Of a stretch of 64,000 nucleotides of DNA, positions 11,456-23,383 are shown piece by piece. The notes under the pieces are model-generated. The model was not told the DNA's origin, did no database searches, and saw only the letters and a list, made by a program, of their open reading frames with translations. This DNA is from Prunella strophiata (lineage: Eukaryota > Chordata > Aves > Passeriformes > Prunellidae): assembly GCA_036583965.1 (NCBI GenBank), contig JAZBQD010000014.1, positions 67,672,395 to 67,736,394 on the forward strand, in the 5' to 3' direction. Numbering within the stretch: the stretch's first letter is position 1; every line of letters begins with the position of its first letter. Both the position numbers and the translations under genes were made by a program.

Positions 11456-12803
11456 GGGAGAAAATTCTATTTTCTTTCCATTTCCATGCCCAGTGCCAGA
11501 CTTCCTCCTCACAATTGCAAAAAAATAATACAAACAAGACTTTTGCCAGGCTGGCTTCCAGCTCCCCAGTGTCTGCTCAAAAACCAGTGTGGCATGTACC
11601 ACCTCTGCTAAAGCAAATAAGGAAACAACTGTGAGAAGGGAGAATGGGTCTGAAGTGGGAGCTGTGGTGAGCAGGGATAGTGGCTTTAACCATGTCAGGA
11701 ACCCAGCTGCAGTTCCCCATCTCCAGGACAGGTCACAGCCAGGAAGAGACGTGCCCCATGGCTGCTGTTTGCCACATGCTGGTGCTCAGAGCACCTCAGC
11801 AGCAGCACGGATGGGAGTTTCACATCTTGAGCCCATCAGCTGCAGTGCAAGGCAAACCAAGACCTCTCACAGATCAAACACACACCAATCCCTTCTTTCA
11901 CTGCAGAGCAACCACACTGAGGAAGCTCAGCTACGCTGAGGAAGATTTCAGTTTTACCACACGCACCCAGTGCTGCGGGAGACCGGCAGATAAAACTTTC
12001 TGCCTGGGCAAGTGCTCCATCAAGCTCTGGCTCTGCTGCCTTCATGGCTGTGTCATGAGCAGCAAGGGTTTGACAGGTGGTTTTGCTGTGAGAAAGGTGG
12101 CACTCTCATCCTGGCTGCCTCACACGAGTCTCATTTTGCCTCCTTGAAAAAAAGTTTCCTGGACACAGAAGGGAAACAGCACTTTCCTCTAGGTGATAGT
12201 GGTAAAAGCATGAGGAAACACAACTGGGAATTGCAACCCACCCAATGGCTTGTGTGTTTGCTGGATAGGGTATCCCAGCTGCATCCTATATCCCTAAATG
12301 CCCACCTGCAACACCTGAATTGGGCCATCCCCACTACCACAGCAGAGGAGGGGTGATCCTTCAGTTCCCTCAATGTTTGTGTGAATCCCGGGGTGCTACT
12401 TGCTGTATCCTCAGCCCTACTGGAAGTTAACAGTCCCTCCTCACATGATGAAAAATTTGCTGCAACTCAACTCTGCTGAAAGGAATTTAACCTCTTCTGC
12501 CTGATTTTTAGGTCCTGCACTGGCATGAGCAAAATAAATACACAGCTTTGCTCCAGCAACAATACTCTGCCTTCTCCTAGGAGAGTGTTCCTCAGGGTAA
12601 ATACCCACCTTCACTTTTGCTCTCACCAGTTTGTGCTGATAAACATCAGCAACCAGGATGGAACAGGCCACTAAGGAACAAGGACAACAAGAAGCAGTTC
12701 TTCCCAAAAGGAGGACATGGGCAACAAAACTATTGAGCAAATAATACAACCTTACAATAGCAACTGTAAACTCCATCATGTAGGATTTTTTTCAGTTTAC
12801 TGC
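11456..12803. other. Unique noncoding sequence with overlapping chance frames
   Basis: Several frames of 110-155 codons overlap on both strands (for example plus 11680-12147 and minus 12441-12779). Simultaneous openness on opposite strands without domain features points to stop-codon scarcity, not to a gene. No CR1 or LTR similarity was seen. Confidence 0.45.
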
Positions 12804-12827
12804 ATATATATATATATATATATATAT
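12804..12827. repeat. (AT)12 microsatellite
   Basis: Twelve uninterrupted AT units, preceded by TACTGC and followed by TTCTATG. It is likely to be length-polymorphic. Confidence 0.9.
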
Positions 12828-14257
12828 TTCTATGTAGTTCAAAACCACCAAAACCAAAGAAAGACAAACCCAAGCATCCTGGATTCACACACAGTGATGG
12901 CATCTCTGAGTTTTGAATTGCAGCCTTCCGTGTGTGGGGGGTCCTACTGCCACTTGGGTCCAGCAGTCATTTACCACACTCATGCAGAGAAGCAGGAGGA
13001 AGACCACCTGCCACCACAGCCATCATCACCAGGATCTCCTGCTGGAAGAGTGGAAAGTCCAACAGTTTAATGACAGGGGAAACTGGAGCCTGCAGAACCC
13101 TGCAGCTGTACATAACCCAATTCCAGTTCTCCAGAGGCAGAAACAAGGCACAAACGGGCCGTGCCAGTGCCAAGAATGTCCAACACAACATTTGGTAAAA
13201 GCAAGTGAAAAGATTGCAGAGACTTTCTGGAATGACCCATTAACATTTTTATGATGAAATGTAGGTGTGACAGGTCCGAACCATCTCCTCTCACCTCCTT
13301 AGCCTGGCAGGGGCTGAAACACCTGCGGACGCGATACTGCATATGGCAACACGCTCCCTCTGCCAAGAGACACGAAACTGTGTTGATGGAAATATGAAAA
13401 TAGCCACACCTTGAGCAGATCTGGGTTAAAATGGAGAAATTGTAGCTTTCAGTCTTCTTGTGTGGAGAATATTTACAACAGGGGGAGGGGGAAATGTGTG
13501 TGGAAGTTTGCAGCCCCTGTTGTGCTCCGTTCAGTCAGGAAGTCAGGTACACTATCTGTGTGGTGGCTGGCATCCCAAAACTGAGGGAAAATGAGGGAAA
13601 GAAAGAAAAATAAGCTGGGGTCTTTCATTTAGGTAAAAACAAGTAACTGGGCTCACTGTGAGGGTAACTGGGTGAGAAGCACCAGCCTGGGGTATAGAAG
13701 GAGTCATGCCAAAAGTGTCTGAAGGTCTATGTAGCCATGAGAGTCTGTAGCTGGAATTTCACCTCAGCCTGTGAGGAAGGGAAAATGAGAAAGAAGGCAC
13801 AGATTTGGGTACTAGACCCACTTGTGGGGATGATGTGTGTCTGGGTGGGGACTGAAGAGATGTGATGCTTCACCCATACTGGAGGGAATGAGAAGGACAG
13901 TGGGGAGAGAGAAGGAGGAGAGTTCATATAAGCAGAGATCCCATTTTGTTTCCTTTCAGTTTCATTGCAATTAAGGCTCCTAATTGAAACCAGTTTTACC
14001 CAAGGTTTACTGTGCTGGTTGTTTTCTTTCTCTGCTGTTAAATGCAGGTGTTTCATATAGCAGGAAGTTGGCACATAAGGGTAAATTTCCAAAGTGCTGC
14101 CTGTACCATTCATAAGTTAATGCCTGGAGAAACCAGCATTGTGAAGAGCCCAGCTGTGCAAAGGACATGTTGGATGAGAGAGGAGGACAGGGAGAGAGAA
14201 AGAAGTCCATGTTTGTCACAGCCCATGGACACTGCAGTGAAGGTGTGAGGAATAAAA
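12828..14257. other. Unique noncoding sequence
   Basis: No transposon or gene was recognised. A CpG-bearing stretch at about 13270-13370 (GGTCCGAACC, GCGGACGCGATAC, ACACGCTCC) is moderately GC-rich but has no partner structure. Open frames of 88-128 codons occur on both strands without domains. Confidence 0.45.
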
Positions 14258-14400
14258 GTCACAGAAACACAGAATGGTTTGGATTGGAAGGGGTCATAGA
14301 GATTATTTCGCTCCAATCCCCCTGCCATGGGCAGGAACACTTTCCACTAGACCAGGTTGTTCCAAGCCCCATGCAAGCTGGCCTTGAACACTAAGGGATG
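14258..14400 (-). mobile_element. CR1 LINE, short 3' tail fragment
   Basis: The plus-strand text runs GTCACAGAAACACAGAATGG, TTTGGATTGGAAGGGGTC, CCCCTGCCATGGGCAGGAAC, ACTTTCCACTAGACCAGG and CTGGCCTTGAACACTAAGGG. This is the reverse complement of the CR1 3' UTR and the last ORF2 codons (minus frame 'FLPMAGGLERNN'). It is truncated after about 140 bases. Confidence 0.9.
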
Positions 14401-15682
14401 TCAAATAGGGTCAGCCTTGATCTGTTGCAGCATATGACAGCCCACCCCAATCTGCCTTAGTGCAGTAAAGAGAAAATTTCTGCTGGGTTGCCATGGGGGC
14501 AGTGTTAAACCCCATCATTTTGTGTTGGACCTGTGCAGAGCAGAGCTGGCCCAGGCGAAGGAGGACCTCCAGGGAGCTGTTTACCAGCCTGGAAGTGGAC
14601 TGCAACTCTGTAGACGCCACTTCACTGATGTGGAGTGAGTGAAACATGAACTGAAGCAATATTAAAATTGTAGTGTGCCTACAGAGCCATAGGGGTGTGT
14701 GTGATGCTTTGCAGACAAAGAAAATTCTGAATAAGAAAAAAATATACATATTATACCCTAAATAAAATACCTTCACAGAGGTCTGTTGCAGACTCTTTTC
14801 CCTCATCTTCCTCAGTATCTGAAATACAGTTTAGCAGTGCTTAGGGATGGAGAAAATAGAGATACATTTATGGGCAGTGAACCTGGCAAACCCCTCACAT
14901 AGCTGCTTGGGGTTGCACAGTGGATGAGAAAGAAGACAGCCATTCCCAGCTCAGGAGAGGATGTGATGGTAAATTTTGGATGTTACCACAGGATAGGGTG
15001 ATACCAGTTCCATGCAGCATCTTCCTCCTAATTTTGACATTACTTACTCATGGAGGAAAAAAATAAGTCCTTGAGCTTGTGAAGCAGCTTTAGAGCTGGG
15101 ACACAAGCTGTGGGTAGGTTTTTTGCTAATATACTTCTGTCTGCTCAAAAAATCAGTCCTGTGGATGCAAAAGGGCTCTAGGCTGAAGATGCAAAAAAGC
15201 TCCTAATGCAGAAATCAGCTCGGTGCTCAGGCTCCATCCTGCTCTGCAGTTTCTATTTACCTGTAGAGCCTTGGCCTGGAGGAAACATGGGTGTTGCAGG
15301 CTGAGGTGGCTCTGATGCAGAGCCAGGGTCCAACCTTCATCTCAGACAGAGAGCTAGCTGCACATCTCACCTCTTCAATCCAAGCACTCCTCCTCGGGAG
15401 GCAGAAAAAAACAACAAACCCAAAAAAGAACACTTTTGCTAGGAAATAGGTCACCAAGCTTTGGGTTTTAACCACAAGGGCAACCATTTTCCTATCACAC
15501 CATGGCTCTGTGCCCTGCACCCATCCCAGCAGCTGCTCACTGGGCAGGGGCAGCCTGGATTTCCCCAGCTGACCCAAGCACCTTTCTGTGCATCACTACA
15601 CAACCCTGCCTTGCTCTGTACCAATGACCCCCTGCTCCCCTGAGCAGTGCCTTTCAGCTGTATGCCCAGTGCCAGGGTGATG
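14401..15682. other. Unique noncoding sequence
   Basis: Downstream of the CR1 tail there is no recognisable element. A minus frame of 131 codons (14411-14806) lacks domain motifs. A short A-rich run lies at about 15408-15428. Confidence 0.45.
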
Positions 15683-15728
15683 TGATAGAAACCATGTCAA
15701 TATCATGATAGAAACCATGTCAATATCA
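15683..15728. repeat. Perfect 23-bp tandem doublet
   Basis: The unit TGATAGAAACCATGTCAATATCA occurs twice head to tail with no mismatch (15683-15705 and 15706-15728). Two copies only, so it is a recent small duplication and not an array. Confidence 0.95.
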
Positions 15729-15781
15729 AACAGAATTAAGCCCTGTATCACTCAGGTGCTGTTTTCAGAAGAGCGGAGCGG

Positions 15782-15860
15782 TGTCACGGGGTTAACCACC
15801 AACGGAAGCTGAAGCTTCAACAGCCTTTATTAGCTCTGCAAGTGCTCCTAACCACACTCT
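15782..15860 (-). mobile_element. Possible LTR edge fragment (endogenous retroviral type)
   Basis: Read on the minus strand, the stretch contains an AATAAAGGCTGTTGAAGC motif, i.e. a polyadenylation signal, about 50 bases before an end reading GGTTAACCCCGTGACA. That layout (AATAAA, short R/U5, terminal …CA) is typical of avian LTR ends, and the plus-strand start TGTCACGGGG matches. No partner LTR, primer binding site or retroviral frame is visible nearby. The call rests on one edge only. Confidence 0.3.
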
Positions 15861-18800
15861 TCCTATTTTGCAGAAAAGGCATCTTTCATGGGCCTCCTCT
15901 TGGGCTGGGGAGGTGATATTTACCAAATAAAAACTGTTGCTGCACCTGTGTAGTTCTCATGTGGCTTTCACTACCTCCCAGGTTAACCCGTTCCTCTCAG
16001 AGGCTGGTTTAGGGAGCATCCTTGACTTTTATTTGGGTTTGCAAGAAGGAGGATGGGGGCAGAGCCTTCATGGTGGCACCACAGCTTGCTCATTGTCTTT
16101 CTCAGCAAGATGCTTGGCTGACAGGGGTAGATGGGAGAAGGAATGGGAATGCCTTCAGACCTGCACAGAGTTCCTTGGCTATTGGGATATGAGGAGTACA
16201 TATGGGAATGGTGTAGAGGGCTGAAAATATTTTTTTGGCATGATCACCTCACACAGGTCTGTGCATCACTGGGGTCCACGCCAGCCTCCTCTTAGACATC
16301 TGCCAAGCTGAGGAGGTGAGGGAGGGGCAGGGCTGTGTGGAGGGAGTGTTTTGGGAGTGCCTTCCAAATTCACAAAGACATTGAGTAAACAACTTTGTGA
16401 TTCCACACATGTTTTCTTAGAGGCAGAACCCACCCTTATCTAAATCCAGGTCCTTCACCCCTCATTCCTGCTTTTGTGATGCTTTTGGAAGAAGAAGAGG
16501 TGTGAGACAGACTGCATTTTATCTAGCAGTGCTCAAATTGCTGTCTGCACAGCAGCCCTGGAAGCTGTGTGGGCACACTTGGGTTGGCAATAGGAGAAGG
16601 AGAAGAGAGGACCAGAGTACCCTGTCACCACTACAGACCCTTCCCCCAAGATTTGTGCCTCTGTCAAGCTTCATGTCACCCACCTCATTATTCACCATGG
16701 TGAATAAACTCTGTGTGAAACTCCATAACTGGTTCTGTAACCCTGGTCTCCATGGGCCAGGTTTCCCATATCCAAGGTGTCATTGGCAAAACACCTTCAA
16801 GCAAACCTTTTCTGAGTGTGGGGTGCTGCCAGGTGATAGCCCAGCTGCAGCAAAGCCCTGCAGCACAGCCTCTCCCACCACTGTGAATCTTCACACCCAA
16901 GGCTGCTGCTTCCTGCACACCAGGTCAGCCCCACCAGGAGCACCTGGCAGGTGAAAACACACAGCAGGACAGGAGCTGCAGCTGTTGTCTCCAGAGGTGA
17001 GAGTGGCAAACCTTTGCCAATAGCTTACCTGGGTCCAGTGGGCTGCTGGAGAAATTCAGGGAATTAAAAACCCCCAGGGCTTTTAACACAAAGGCAGCCC
17101 CTTTGGTTCAGATGCAAATTGCTGATGTCTGTGAGGTGTTTGAGGAAGTATCACTGCATGATTATTCCCAGGTTTTTCTTCCAAGGTATCTATTGTTTGC
17201 TGTTAGCTACAACACACTGCTCCTCCCCTCTGTACCCACTCCTCCCAGCTATATTGAGAGTCTAGTGCTGAACATATATGGCTCAATGCATCTGACCTGA
17301 GCTCCTTTCTGGCATTGGAATAACCAGAGTCCCAGTTCTGTGTCACAATTTAAAGAAGGAAGGCTTTGAGGTAATGGTGGTAAAATCAAACACTCAAAAA
17401 ATGGAATCCACCTCTGAGATTACCTTAAGGACAAAGTGAAAATTTACCAAGGGACAATTCTGTGTTCTCTTTTATTCTCTTCCTATCTAAAATACTTAGA
17501 GTACATCATCAAACTCATCTTCACCACTCTGAGAGATGGACATGGGCTCTTAAAAAAAAAACAAAAACAAAGAAAAAAAAAAAAAACTCTTCAGGAGTCA
17601 TAGGAGCTGGTGCTACTTATATTGATGGAAATGAGCATCAGGGAGGAAAAGTGCAGCTTGGATACTGCTCTGAGCTGGTCCAATCCATTCCTTGAGGCCA
17701 CCAAGGATAAACAAAGGCAAAAGTGTTTCTTGCAAGCAGTTCTCCCTTTTCCCCATAGTGGGATCTGAAGTCATTGCTGGAGAAATGTTACAGCAAGAGA
17801 GGCAGGACCCTTAAATCAGTTTATAGTTCCTGTTTTCCTTCACCAGGTGACTAATTAGTCCCAGATGGGGCTAGTTACATTTCCCTGTTGGTAAAGAAAC
17901 CCTGTGGAAAAATCCTGTTTTCCAGAACTGGAGAGACCATAAGCTGCTTTACTGTGAGCAGCTCTTCTCTCTCCCCATCATGTCCTACCTCCTTCATCTT
18001 CCCACTTTATCCATAGCTAGACCAGGAAATCTCAGTTTCTGTACTTCCCTGACCCTGAGTTATCCCTCAAACACAAACCTCAGTGTTAAAAATTCCTATA
18101 AACATTGAATTAAAAAAATTAAAATATTTAATCTTGTTATTCAGGATTTTACCCTAAAGATGTGGGACCTAATGTGGGTCCTTTTCTCATGTTATGTCAG
18201 AAAAAAACAGTGTGTTTTGGGAAGCAAGGGGTGCTAATAAGTTATTGGGGAAAAAAACATGGCCAGATGCTATTCCCTCAAGTCCCTGAGGACAGATGTT
18301 ACCAGTGGAGGTGTCACAGTGCTCCAACACTCCAAGACTATAAACAGAACCTTAAGCAACCCATTTAAGACAAATCATTTTAGAAATGAAGCTTTTACTT
18401 ACTCATCAACACAAAAACTCCACTCTTTAATTTTCTCATTCTGTGAAAGTGCATTGAAAATCTACCAACTTTATAAATAGAACTCAGTTAACAATCACTT
18501 TGATGTCTAAGATGAGGTCCACATTGTTACTCCCCCTCTCTACCTGTCTGTTTTTTGAGATTGTCTCTGTTTAGACCAGCATTCCTGGGCTGGTAGTGAG
18601 ATAGATGTAAATGAGGGATGATGAAAGATTAATTATTTTTCATTGGAGGGAGTTTCTTACCAAGGTTTTCTATCTCATGAACATCCCAAAGTAGAGAAGG
18701 GAGATTATAACAGCAGGAAAAAGGCCAAGTCCTCCCTGCTTCCCTCTGAAAAACAAATTGAGTCTTCTAATCATGATCCCCTTTTTCAAGTGCCACAGAA

Positions 18801-19762
18801 CTTGAATATAGTCCTTATAATCTCCCAGCTGGCTACTGGGGTGCCTCATTTGGGCTCTGTAGGCACTCCACAGCACTGATGTTTCAGGGTGGGGAGATCA
18901 GGGTAACGAAAATCACTCACTGGTCCTGAGGTAAATGGGCACACACAGAAGGTGGTCTGAACACAGCACCCAGAGCCCCTCTGTGTCCCTTGCTGAACAT
19001 CTCATCACCTAAAAACTGAGATTCCTGTGATGATCATCAGAATCTGCAGCATCCAGATTTTATGTCAAACACCTTATTGTGCCCTACTGAAAACCCAGCC
19101 TTAGGATGGCAGGTGGGATATGAGGGATAGTGTCAAGAACTGGCTGTGCCAGGCAGCTGAGAAAGAGCCCACCCACATCTTGCCTGACTTAGACAAGTCA
19201 CATCCATCCCTCACATTCATAATTCCTCAAGTTGCTTCCAAAATTCAATGTGTGGGACCTGAAAAACACCTATCATGGAGGGGGTCTGAGCACAGATAAA
19301 CCAGACCTGTTGCCAGTACACTGGAAGGCTAATTAAAATGAATATGGCTTTCAGTAACTTCCAAGCTAAACAATTTGCCAAACTTTCTAAATATTGGAAG
19401 TGTTTTGCCTCTATTGGCTCCGTCCTCAGGCATCACAGGATGATTCGTTCCACCAATAATTCATGTACCTGCATGTTTTAATGACAACTGAAATACCCTG
19501 GCATTTCTGGGCTAGCATGTGTGCTGTGATCTATGAGCCTACACTCCCTCTGCCTCCACTTTGAACTGAACTGCTTTATTAAGCAACCCCACTACCCACC
19601 ACTGTTGAACGTGCCAGGACCTGTGAAGTTCTCTTGTACAATGTTGCCTTTGAATCCCTTCCAAGACCCAACCAGTAGCACCAGTATTCAGACACTGTAG
19701 GATGATACCCACAGCCAATGAGCTAAAACTTCCTTTGGGAATCTGTAGAAACCCAGGGAGCC
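15861..19762. other. Unique noncoding sequence, about 3.9 kb
   Basis: No CR1, MIR or LTR was recognised. The largest frame (plus 16502-16954, 150 codons) is proline/serine/cysteine-rich, has no domain, and is mirrored by open minus frames over the same bases. An A-rich tract with scattered C and G occurs at about 17551-17586. Some stretches (17800-18000) are plain GC-balanced unique sequence. Confidence 0.45.
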
Positions 19763-19811
19763 TGTTTTGTTGTTTTTTTGGGTTTTTTGGTTTTTTGTTT
19801 TGTTTTTTTTG
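19763..19811. repeat. T/G low-complexity tract
   Basis: T runs of 4-8 are punctuated by G, GG or GGG over about 49 bases. It is compositionally the same as the longer tract at 47525-47663. Confidence 0.8.
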
Positions 19812-20529
19812 ACAGAACCAACTGACGCACAATCTGCAGTCATTAGGACAGGCAGCTAGAAATCAGCATATCTGCAATAAAAATCTCTACACCTACCTGC
19901 TTCCCCAGGAGACAAAGTTGCCTGTCCTAGAGGACTAGAGCAGGGCACTCTGAAAAGAGGAATATAGCAAAAAGTGGTTCTTCTGCCTTATCTGTACTGC
20001 ACATGAAGCTGCCTCAGAAGCTTATTTCTAAGGATTTTTTTCTGATATTTACTCTTTTATTGTTACAAAGCAGGTAAGATACAGAGCCTTAGATATCCAT
20101 GGTCAGATCCACGAACAAGCTCATGCATTTCAAGTGGTATTAGATATTCAAGTAGGAATTTGGAATGAGATTTATTTCACAGATTAAGGTATCCAAATTC
20201 AGGTGTTTACTTGATGACCTGTGAAATCCCACTGCAGCTGGGGGGAAGCCAGCAGCATTGCCAATGACTTGTTAAAATTTACTCAGCTCACCTTAAAGCA
20301 GATACTTTTGTTGGGCCACTAATCAATTTTCTTGTTAGTAGGGACTGCATTTTCTAGGACCTTCATCCAGCTGGCCACTTACCAATTCTTGAAGTAAAAC
20401 ATCCTTGAATAAATAAAAAAATACTTGAATATCTATATCATTTTCACCGGATTGACAGAAATTATTTGGGACCTATGGAAGACCTATGATCTTCTGAGCA
20501 ACAGCAAGAGGCAAGACATTTCTTAGAAC

Positions 20530-20710
20530 ACTTCAAAGGACACTCAGCACAGGTTCTCCACGAAGGTGGTCACAGAACCAGTCCTTCCAGAATGTTTGGA
20601 CAATATTCTCAGGCACTTGGTGTGATTCTTGGAGTTGTCTTGCACAGGGCCAGGAGCTGGACTTGGTGATCTTTGTGTGTCCCTTCCAACTTAGCATCTT
20701 CTATGATTCT
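20530..20710 (+). mobile_element. CR1 LINE, 3' end fragment
   Basis: The sequence reads AGGTTCTCCACGAAGGTGG, TCACAGAACCAGTCC, TGTTTGGACAATATTCTCAGG, CACTTGGTGTGATTCTTGG, GGGCCAGGAGCTGGACTTGG and CCCTTCCAACTTAGCATCTT, ending in CTATGATTCT. The 'caggcacttggtgtgattcttgg' wording marks an older CR1 subfamily, also represented at 23319-23383. The left boundary is approximate. Confidence 0.88.
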
Positions 20711-22109
20711 TTAATATATGTAGGAAATTAATAGTGCAGGGAAGGCAGAACTTTTTGAAACAAGGGACAGAAAGAATCTGTATGGTTAATTAATTTTGTG
20801 CCATTTGCCCTCAGAGCCATGGTCTATTTGTTGTCACAAATATGTCCTTTGAATGTAACTCTTGGCTCTTTTGTAGTTTTGTACTTTTGTGCTTTTGTCT
20901 CTCAGGCCTCCAAGCCTGCCAGATGGCTGGTCAGTATAGTGGTTACTCAGGCCTCTTGTAAGTTGTTTCAGTACAACTGAAATTAAACAGAAAGTAAAGG
21001 GAAAAATAAAAATACCCAACAGTCAACAGCCTACCTGCTTATCAATCTGATCTAATGTCCTCTAATCTTGGGATGAAAGGCCAAGGGCAGTTTTGCTTCT
21101 CCTGACCACCAAACAATTGTTCTTCATACATTTTTTTGTATATATATATTTATTTATACTACAGCACTTCATAGCAAACTAAGATGGCTCTTGGCCAAAA
21201 TATGCACAGTGTTTTTCAGTTTGGTCTCTGTGAACAGCTCCCAAAAGTGTCTGGACAGACAGAGAGAAATTTTGGAGCAACCTGTACTGCTTGTGTTTTG
21301 CTGGATCCTAGCAGACACAAAACAGGATGCAGACTTGGCAAAAGACAGCAAAGGAGGATTCCTAGCTGTGCTTTAATATCTACTGAGATTGCTATGGGAT
21401 CTCTTCTCTCAGTTTCCCATTTCTCTTTACCTGTTGAGTTCTCCTAGAGAAATCCAAGGATGTGCTCCATGAACATGCCATGTCCCAGAGCCCTGATTCC
21501 CAAGTGCCAGCATGAGGAACCCTCTCTCCCTCTGTTCCCCACGTCAAAGCTTCTTTCCTGTGCAAATAAATGCACACAGGATCCTGTGCACTTCTGAGAC
21601 TCCACCAACATGGAATCATCATCTGGCCATGGCATGCATCCAGCCCCAAGAGCCCAGAATTTCTCCTGAGTTCAGTAGTTTAAGCTCATACCTATATAAT
21701 CAGACCGAAAAAAAATCCCAGAACAGGTCTTACTTAATGAATTAACATACAGCTTTCTCCTTCCAGCCAATACCCCCCAAGCCACAGCATTCTAATTCCC
21801 TTCCTGTCCCACACTGGTACATTTATACCAACAGGTCTGTTCTGGTAGGTGTGAGTGGGATAGGGTGAAAGCAAAGGGTTTATTACTTTTTTTATTCCCA
21901 GATAATTAAGTAGGGCAATTTTGGGCATAAGCAGGGACTAAACCCCCTTTTATTGCTCTGGCAGAGTAAAGAATCCATAAAAGGCATTTAAATTACCAAT
22001 ACCCTTATCAGAGTCAGTCCAAAAGAAATTCTGTTTATTTCAGACTCACTGATTTTAGTGAAGCCCCAGTTTCACAGCCTTGGAGAGTACAACCCTACCA
22101 AAAGAAGAG
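20711..22109. other. Unique noncoding sequence
   Basis: No gene or transposon was recognised. There is a short TA-rich tract near 21136-21162. Frames of 60-87 codons on both strands lack domain features. Confidence 0.45.
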
Positions 22110-22300
22110 TCTTTAACAAGCCATTGCCCAGGGAAGTTGTGACTGCCCCACCCCTGGAAGTGTCCAAGGCCAGGTTGGACAGGGCTTGGAGCAGCCTTGG
22201 ACAGTGGAAGGTGTCCCTGCTCATGGCAGGGAGTTGGAACTGGATGGTCTTTAAGGTTCTATCCAACCTAAAACATTTTATGACTCTAAGGTTCTGTAGT
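22110..22300 (+). mobile_element. CR1 LINE, 3' end fragment
   Basis: The copy starts in the last ORF2 codons (plus frame 22058-22315 reads LPREVVTAPPLEVSKARLD). It runs through GAAGTGTCCAAGGCCAGG, GACAGTGGAAGGTGTCCC and GGAACTGGATGGTCTTTAAGG to TTTATGACTCTAAGGTTCTG. The tail repeat has decayed. The word pattern matches the CR1 group used by most copies here. Confidence 0.92.
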
Positions 22301-23070
22301 TACTGTTTGCTTTGAAGAGGGGACACTCAGATAAATGTCAGGAGGTGGCTGCAGTGCCAGCAATGGTTTTTTTGTGTCTGCAGAGAGAAGAAACATCTAA
22401 AAGCCCCAGTTTTATAGGGAGGTGGTCTCCTTTCACCTCTCCTAATCATTGGCGTCTCCCAGGTTGCTATTTTTGAATACACCCTAATAAACCCTGCCCT
22501 TCTCCTCCACAAAAACCTCCCAGTGGGATTTGCAGATGCTCAGCTTCAGGCTGGCTCCAAGTTTTCTTACAAGTTTAGTTCCTGCAGTTACTTGAGCAAG
22601 GATAGACTGTATCACTGGATCTTCAGCATTTCCTTTATCTGTTATTTAAAATGGTAAAGCTTACCAGGGAGATGAATACAGGAGCAGAGGAGTTGAAAGC
22701 TTTTATATCAGTCCTGTGCAAACAAAGTTAATGTGTCTTCCTTGTGCACAAAGATTAACTGTGATTAAGTGCTCCAATATGAAAAACGAAGACAGAAAAA
22801 TAGAAAAGTGTTGCAGTGCTTAGCCATCCTTCTTAAAATAACTACCATTGTGTTAGGCTTAAAAGGCATTTGCTAAAGATTTTGTGAAGAATTAAGCTTA
22901 TTTGTTATTCTTTTAAGATAGAAACAAGAGTAAAGGAAAAGCTGTTAGTCAACATTGTCTTAGAAGATAAAGGTTTCTAGATAAGAGCATATATGGGTCA
23001 ATAGAAGCTTCAGTAAATATCTTTCTTGATTGACAGGTCTCTTGAGATTTTTTTAGCTGGTTTAATGTCA

Positions 23071-23116
23071 CCTTCTTTCTTTTTCTTTTTCTCTTTTTTT
23101 TTTTTTTTTTTTTCCT
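23071..23116. repeat. 46-base pure pyrimidine tract
   Basis: CTTT/TTTC units lead into about 20 T residues and then CC. It is followed by TACTCTTGCAG, which gives it the look of a splice acceptor (see findings). Confidence 0.9.
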
Positions 23117-23318
23117 ACTCTTGCAGTAATATTGGCTGAGGGGGACAAGCAAGTTATGTCACATTTCTGTTTGACCAGCAGTGACCCCAGGAAAACAGTG
23201 AGAAGCAACCCAAGGGCTGGTGTTTGCACTATGTCAGCCAAACTCAGGTATCTTATCAAGAGGCTCAATTAAATGAGTGAGACGGAGTCATCCCAAACAC
23301 TTCTTTCTGATTATTTCA

Positions 23319-23383
23319 GGAGTTGGACTTTGATGATCCTTGCAGGTCCCTTCCAACTCAGGATATTCTATGATTTTATGATT
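23319..23383 (+). mobile_element. CR1 LINE, terminal tail only
   Basis: GGAGTTGGACTTTGATGATCC, TTGCAGGTCCCTTCCAACTC and AGGATATTCTATGATTTTATG are followed by unrelated sequence. Only about 65 bases survive. The wording matches the subfamily at 20530-20710. Confidence 0.88.

Noticed and set aside
11589..13366. Dense overlapping frames of 69-155 codons suggesting an exon cluster
   Set aside because: They overlap in different phases and on both strands, have no shared domain, and no consistent donor and acceptor pattern links them.
16502..16954. 150-codon plus frame
   Set aside because: No domain or splice context, with two minus frames open across it. Composition is as expected for chance openness in GC-richer DNA.
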